This document shows, piece after piece, positions 6,437-9,936 of a DNA stretch of 9,936 nt. A program made the position numbers and the translations under genes. The stretch lies in contig JACMKW010000409.1 in the NCBI GenBank assembly GCA_014379885.1, forward strand, positions 1 through 9,936, given 5' to 3'. Position 1 is the first letter of the stretch; each line of letters begins with the position of its first letter. Below the pieces are notes generated by a model. The model had not been told where the DNA came from, ran no database searches, and saw only the letters and a program-made list of their open reading frames with translations. This DNA is from Rhizobacter sp. (lineage in GTDB: Bacteria; Pseudomonadota; Gammaproteobacteria; Burkholderiales; Burkholderiaceae).

Positions 6437-7387
6437 ATGAACATGAACCCGGTGACCTCTGGCGAGGCTGTGCCGCCACCCGCTGCCCCGCACGAGGTGG
6501 TGCTGGTGACCGGCATCTCCGGTTCGGGCAAGTCGGTGGCTTTGCACGCGTTGGAAGACGCCGGCTTCTTCTGCGTCGACAACCTGCCGCCCGAGCTGCT
6601 GCGCGAATTTTTGCGGCTGGAGCACGAGCGCATGCAGCGGCGTGTGGCCATTGCGGTGGACGTGCGCAGCGCAGGCTCGCTGCCGCACCTGTTGCCGCTG
6701 ATCGAAGAGCTGCGCGGCGAGGGCGTGATGATCCGCGCGATCTTTCTCGATGCGAACACCGACGCGCTGGTGCGCCGTTATTCCGAGTCGCGGCGGCCGC
6801 ACCCGCTGACACAGCACGAACCGATTTCCTCACCCGCACGCCGCCGCGACGACGACGCCTCGGCCGGGCACCACGCGCTGAATGACGCCATCGAGCTCGA
6901 GCGCGAATTGCTGTCGGGGCTGCGTGAAGTCTCCACCGTCATCGACACCAGCCAGCTGCGCCCCGCCCAGCTGCGTGTGTGGGTGCGTGATCTGGTGCAG
7001 GCCCGCGCCCGCGCGCTCACGCTGGTGTTCGAGTCGTTCGCGTTCAAGCACGGTGTGCCGCTGGACGCCGACTTCGTGTTCGACGTGCGTGTGCTGCCCA
7101 ACCCGCATTACATCCGCGAGCTGCGCGCCCAGACGGGCCGCGACGGCGAGGTCGTTGCTTACCTGCAAGCTCAACCCGAGGTGGTGGAGATGATGTCGCA
7201 GATCGAAGCCTTCATTGCACGCTGGCTGCCGGCGTTCGAGAACGACCAGCGCAGCTACCTCACGGTGGCCATTGGTTGCACCGGCGGCCAGCACCGCTCG
7301 GTCTACCTGGTTGAAACGCTCGCAAAACGCTTTGCCAGCCGCGGCATTGCGCTCATTCGCCATCGAGAGCTCGATGCCAGAGACTGA
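6437..7387 (+). CDS. rapZ: RNase adapter protein RapZ
   Basis: In E. coli RapZ (YvcJ family) binds the small RNA GlmZ and delivers it to RNase E, controlling glmS and so glucosamine-6-phosphate for the envelope. Whether that target exists in this organism is unknown. Walker A GISGSGKS is at residues 26-33 and the VDNLPPELL segment at 48-56. The C-terminal RNA-binding/phosphosugar-sensing domain has [11 protein letters not shown] (198-208), [15 protein letters not shown] (211-225) and [17 protein letters not shown] (277-293), all family hallmarks. At 316 residues it is about 30 longer than E. coli RapZ (284). The excess is an N-terminal extension of about 18 residues and a polar, Arg/Asp/His-rich insert between HPL (122-124) and AIELE (151-155). 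It starts two bases after recN and overlaps the next gene by 14 bases. The ATG at 6443 (third residue) is an alternative start. Confidence 0.96.
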   Translation: MNMNPVTSGEAVPPPAAPHEVVLVTGISGSGKSVALHALEDAGFFCVDNLPPELLREFLRLEHERMQRRVAIAVDVRSAGSLPHLLPLIEELRGEGVMIRAIFLDANTDALVRRYSESRRPHPLTQHEPISSPARRRDDDASAGHHALNDAIELERELLSGLREVSTVIDTSQLRPAQLRVWVRDLVQARARALTLVFESFAFKHGVPLDADFVFDVRVLPNPHYIRELRAQTGRDGEVVAYLQAQPEVVEMMSQIEAFIARWLPAFENDQRSYLTVAIGCTGGQHRSVYLVETLAKRFASRGIALIRHRELDARD

Positions 7388-7991
7388 AATTTTGTCGATC
7401 CCGCTGTTTCCGCTGCAAGCGGTTCTCTTCCCCGGCGGGCTGCTGAGTCTGAAAGTGTTCGAGGCCAGGTACCTTGATTTGATCAGCGCCTGCATGCGCG
7501 AGAACAAGCCCTTCGGTGTGGTGTCGTTGCGCCAAGGCACCGAGGTACGCAAGCCGGGCGAGGCGGTTGCGATGGAAGACATTGGAACCCTGGCTGAACT
7601 GATCGACGTGGACAGCGCTCAGCACGGCATTCTGCAAGTGCGTTGCCGTGGCACGCAGCGCTTCGAGGTGCAAACGCGTAAGCAGCAGGCCGACGGTCTT
7701 TGGCAAGCCCAGGCTCGCCTGCTGGCCGGCGACGACGCCTCGCTGCCCACCGACAAGCTGGTGGAAACCGTGCGTGGGCTGGCCAACGCCATCGCCACGC
7801 TCAAGCAGCAAGGCTCCGAGCCATTCTTGAAGCCTTTCAAGTTCGACCATGCCGGCTGGGTCTCCAACCGTTGGTGCGAGATCTTGCCGATCTCGATTGC
7901 CGCCAAACAAAAGCTGATGGAGCTGCCCGACCCGCAGGTGCGGCTTCAGTTGGTCGACGAGTTCCTGCGCACCAAGGGCGTGGTCAAGTAG
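7374..7991 (+). CDS. Single-domain Lon N-terminal-like protein (LON substrate-binding domain)
   Basis: A 205-residue protein made only of the domain that begins Lon proteases (PF02190 type), without the ATPase and protease parts. [29 protein letters not shown] (9-37, cited by position) shows the typical pattern of a PL.P....FPG start followed by an E.RY helix. [12 protein letters not shown] and GTLAELIDV continue the fold, and a helical C-terminal half ends [14 protein letters not shown]. Such stand-alone proteins are common in proteobacteria; their function is not established, though substrate or peptide binding is assumed from Lon. The ATG at 7374 has a CGAGAG ribosome-binding site at 7364-7369 and lies inside the end of rapZ (14-base overlap), pointing to translational coupling. 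The open frame upstream to 7215 runs inside rapZ and is rejected. The stop overlaps the convergent mutY stop. Confidence 0.93.
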   Translation: MPETEILSIPLFPLQAVLFPGGLLSLKVFEARYLDLISACMRENKPFGVVSLRQGTEVRKPGEAVAMEDIGTLAELIDVDSAQHGILQVRCRGTQRFEVQTRKQQADGLWQAQARLLAGDDASLPTDKLVETVRGLANAIATLKQQGSEPFLKPFKFDHAGWVSNRWCEILPISIAAKQKLMELPDPQVRLQLVDEFLRTKGVVK

Positions 7992-9045
7992 CCGAGCGCA
8001 GCAACAGCTTGCGCAGCGGCGCGGGCAGGCCCATGGCGAGCGCTTCTTCCAACGTGAACCAGGCACCGGTCGGCAGGGTTTCTGTGATCGCAGCGACTTG
8101 CTTCTGGGTGGTGCGCGCCGGCAGGGCCCAGTGCAGGGGGTGCATCGTCCAATCCAGATGCGTCAGCACATGGGTGAAGCTCGGCAACACGTTGCCTGTG
8201 CCGGGCCAGGCAGCGCTCGCTGCTTCGAGTGCTTGTGGGTACTCGTACTCCGGCAGGCTCCACAGGCCCGCCCACACGCCGCTGTCGGGTCGTTGGCACA
8301 GCCACAGCGTGTCGCCCCAGCTGAGCCACAGCCAGGCGTTGTCACGCTTGCCGCGCTTGAGCTTGCGCGTCTTGACCGGAAAGTTCTCTTGCGTTCCAGC
8401 ACGCCGCGCCGCGCAGTGCGCTTGCACAGGGCACAGCAGGCACAGCGGCGCGCGGGCCAGGCACACGGTGGCGCCCAGGTCCATCAAACCTTGTGTGTAG
8501 GGCTCGATGTTTGTTTCAGGCAGCAACTTGGTGGCTTGCGCCCACAGTTCGCGCTCGTTCTTGACGACAGCCAGATCAGCATCAAACGCGAGAAAGCGCG
8601 TCAGCACACGCTTCACATTGCCATCGAGAATCGCAACCCGCTCGCCGAAGCAAAACGCGGCGATGGCGGCTGCGGTCGAGCGGCCAATGCCGGGCAAGGT
8701 TTGCAGCAGTTCGCTGTTGCGCGGAAAGGCGCCGCCATGCTCGGCCACCACCGCCTTGGCGCAGGCGTGCATGTTGCGAGCGCGGCTGTAATAGCCGAGG
8801 CCACTCCACAGGCTCATCACCTCGTCTTGTGAGGCGGCCGCCAAGGCTTTCACATCCGGAAAGCGCTGCAGAAAGCGCTCGTAGTAGCCGAGCACCGTGG
8901 CCACTTGCGTCTGCTGAAGCATGACTTCAGAGAGCCATACGCGGTAGGGATCGGTGGTGCGTTGCCACGGCAGCGTGTGGCGGCCGTGCTCGCGCTGCCA
9001 CGCGATCAGGGGCGTAGCGAACGAGTCTGTCTTTGAAAGGCTCAA
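7984..9045 (-). CDS. mutY: A/G-specific adenine glycosylase MutY
   Basis: Base-excision repair enzyme that removes adenine mispaired with 8-oxoguanine or guanine. The 353 residues match the family (350 in E. coli). The catalytic Glu is E40 in SEVMLQQTQV (39-48), the helix-hairpin-helix is LPGIGRSTAAAIA (117-129), and the catalytic Asp is D141 in ILDGNVKRVL. The 4Fe-4S ligands are C195, C202, C205 and C211 with the classical X6-X2-X5 spacing. A C-terminal NUDIX-like 8-oxoG-recognition domain has GVWAGLWSLPEYE (257-269) and SFTHVLTHLDW (289-299). The start is TTG at 9045: an in-frame TGA lies about 11 codons upstream with no ATG or GTG between. The next Met is M42, already past the catalytic Glu. 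TTG overlaps the upstream stop as TTGA, so translation is probably coupled to the coiled-coil gene. The 3' end overlaps the convergent Lon-N gene by 8 bases. Confidence 0.97.
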   Translation of the reverse strand: MSLSKTDSFATPLIAWQREHGRHTLPWQRTTDPYRVWLSEVMLQQTQVATVLGYYERFLQRFPDVKALAAASQDEVMSLWSGLGYYSRARNMHACAKAVVAEHGGAFPRNSELLQTLPGIGRSTAAAIAAFCFGERVAILDGNVKRVLTRFLAFDADLAVVKNERELWAQATKLLPETNIEPYTQGLMDLGATVCLARAPLCLLCPVQAHCAARRAGTQENFPVKTRKLKRGKRDNAWLWLSWGDTLWLCQRPDSGVWAGLWSLPEYEYPQALEAASAAWPGTGNVLPSFTHVLTHLDWTMHPLHWALPARTTQKQVAAITETLPTGAWFTLEEALAMGLPAPLRKLLLRSAT

Positions 9046-9936
9046 GCCTGCGCTGCGAACAGCATGCCGGCTTCACTGTTCTGCGCTTCGGCCGGCGGCG
9101 GGTCAAGCCGCGCTTGCTCTTTCACGCGCGTCGCCAGCTCGGCGCTGCGGCCTTGCAGTTGCTGCAGTTGCGCGTCTTGCGCCTCCAGCTCGCCGATGCG
9201 TTGCTCCAGGTCACCCGAGGCGGCCTGGATGCGCTCCAGCGCTTCGCGGCGGCGGCGGAAACCGCGGCGGCGCTCACGCAGCTGTGAATCGACCTGGGAC
9301 GAAGCCATCTTGTTCCACAGCTCCAACTCGCTGCTGGCGTTTTCAAACGCCACCCGCAGCTTGGACACCAACATGCGCCTGAACTGCTCCATGAACTTGG
9401 GCTGCGACAGGCGCAGCGCCTGCGTGAGGCCGAGGTACTGCACGTAGTTGCGCTGGATCAGCGTCAGCTCTTGCACAAAGCGCTGCAGGTCGGGCGTCTT
9501 GCTCACGGCGAGGCTGAAGCCGAATTCGGCGTTCAGTTTGCTGAACGAGGCACTGAGCATGTCGTGGATTTCGCTGGCGCGCACTTGCGAGGCTTCGAGC
9601 AGCTCGCGCAGGCGTGCGCACAGCGCCAGGAACGCCTTCTTCGCACCCAGGTTGAGCAGCGAGGCGTTCATCGCCGTCTGCATCTCGTTGACTTCTTCGC
9701 GCAGGCGGTCGCTGGTGAGATCGAGCAGCGCGTTCTTCAGCATGCGGCTGTGAACCATGCGCATGGCTTGCAGGCGCGAAGTGCATTGCTCGAACTCGGC
9801 GGTTTCAGCGTCCACGCGTTCGAGCATCAGGCGCGTCTTGGCGCTGCTCTTGCCGCGCAAGCCGCGCAGTTCGAGCAACTGCTCGGACTGGCCGCGGCGC
9901 CGTTCACCCAGGCGCCGCCCGGCCGACTGCCGCAAC
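9042..9936 (-). CDS. Coiled-coil protein, probable C-terminal part of a dynamin-family GTPase (5' end outside window)
   Basis: The last 298 codons of a gene that begins beyond the right edge; the frame is open to the window end. The visible protein is almost wholly helical. A basic, Leu-rich first part is followed by a central segment containing FGFSLAVSKTPDLQRFVQEL, then RNYVQYLGLTQALRLSQPKF, then QFRRMLVSKLRVAFENASSE. A long coiled coil follows, with LRERRRGFRRRREALERIQA and then a Gln/Glu/Leu-rich heptad stretch. It ends in a short acidic/Pro tail, MLFAAQA. From memory this matches the end of proteins annotated as dynamin-family in Burkholderiales, where they lie next to mutY. The GTPase motifs would be outside the window, so the assignment cannot be confirmed here. 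Bacterial dynamin-like proteins remodel membranes. An alternative is an unrelated coiled-coil protein. Its TGA overlaps the mutY TTG start. Confidence 0.65.
   Translation of the reverse strand, partial: LRQSAGRRLGERRRGQSEQLLELRGLRGKSSAKTRLMLERVDAETAEFEQCTSRLQAMRMVHSRMLKNALLDLTSDRLREEVNEMQTAMNASLLNLGAKKAFLALCARLRELLEASQVRASEIHDMLSASFSKLNAEFGFSLAVSKTPDLQRFVQELTLIQRNYVQYLGLTQALRLSQPKFMEQFRRMLVSKLRVAFENASSELELWNKMASSQVDSQLRERRRGFRRRREALERIQAASGDLEQRIGELEAQDAQLQQLQGRSAELATRVKEQARLDPPPAEAQNSEAGMLFAAQA

Noticed and set aside
5805..6839. 344-codon minus-strand open frame across the recN/rapZ junction
   Set aside because: Arg/Ala-rich composition and overlap with two well-identified genes indicate an antisense shadow.

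Overview
The window looks like chromosomal DNA of a high-GC betaproteobacterium of the order Burkholderiales, probably near the Rubrivivax/Methylibium/Rhizobacter group. I base this on protein style (HrcA, RecN, RapZ and MutY), on the hrcA-nadK-recN order, and on two intergenic repeat types I remember from such genomes. The genus is a guess. Most of the window is housekeeping DNA. The least ordinary part is the left end.

Layout. (1) Positions 2-2244, plus strand: the 3' part of a secreted metallophosphatase/5'-nucleotidase gene. It is joined by a 4-base GTGA overlap to a gene for an exported TPR protein with a trypsin/HtrA-like domain, in which all three catalytic positions appear to be replaced. 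(2) Positions 2245-2633: intergenic DNA with a minus-strand tRNA (anticodon CAT, most like the lysidine-modified tRNA-Ile2), its -10 box and a dispersed-type repeat. (3) Positions 2634-3653, minus strand: hrcA, the heat-shock repressor. (4) Positions 3654-3722: a short divergent promoter region in which both genes may have near-leaderless transcripts. (5) Positions 3723-7991, plus strand: nadK, then a 132-base hairpin-rich element, then a tight run of recN, rapZ and a single-domain Lon-N protein. (6) Positions 7984-9936, minus strand: mutY, converging on the Lon-N gene with an 8-base overlap. Upstream of it, overlapping by four bases (TTGA), is the 3' part of a coiled-coil gene that resembles the C-terminus of a dynamin-family GTPase.

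Functionally the centre combines stress and genome maintenance (HrcA, RecN, MutY), NADP supply (NadK) and cell-envelope or small-RNA regulation (RapZ). Genes are packed with overlaps of 4, 14, 4 and 8 bases or a gap of 2 bases, so translational coupling is likely in several places. I see no CRISPR array, insertion sequence, prophage gene or clear defence system. The best candidate for something undescribed is the pseudoprotease coupled to the 5'-nucleotidase.
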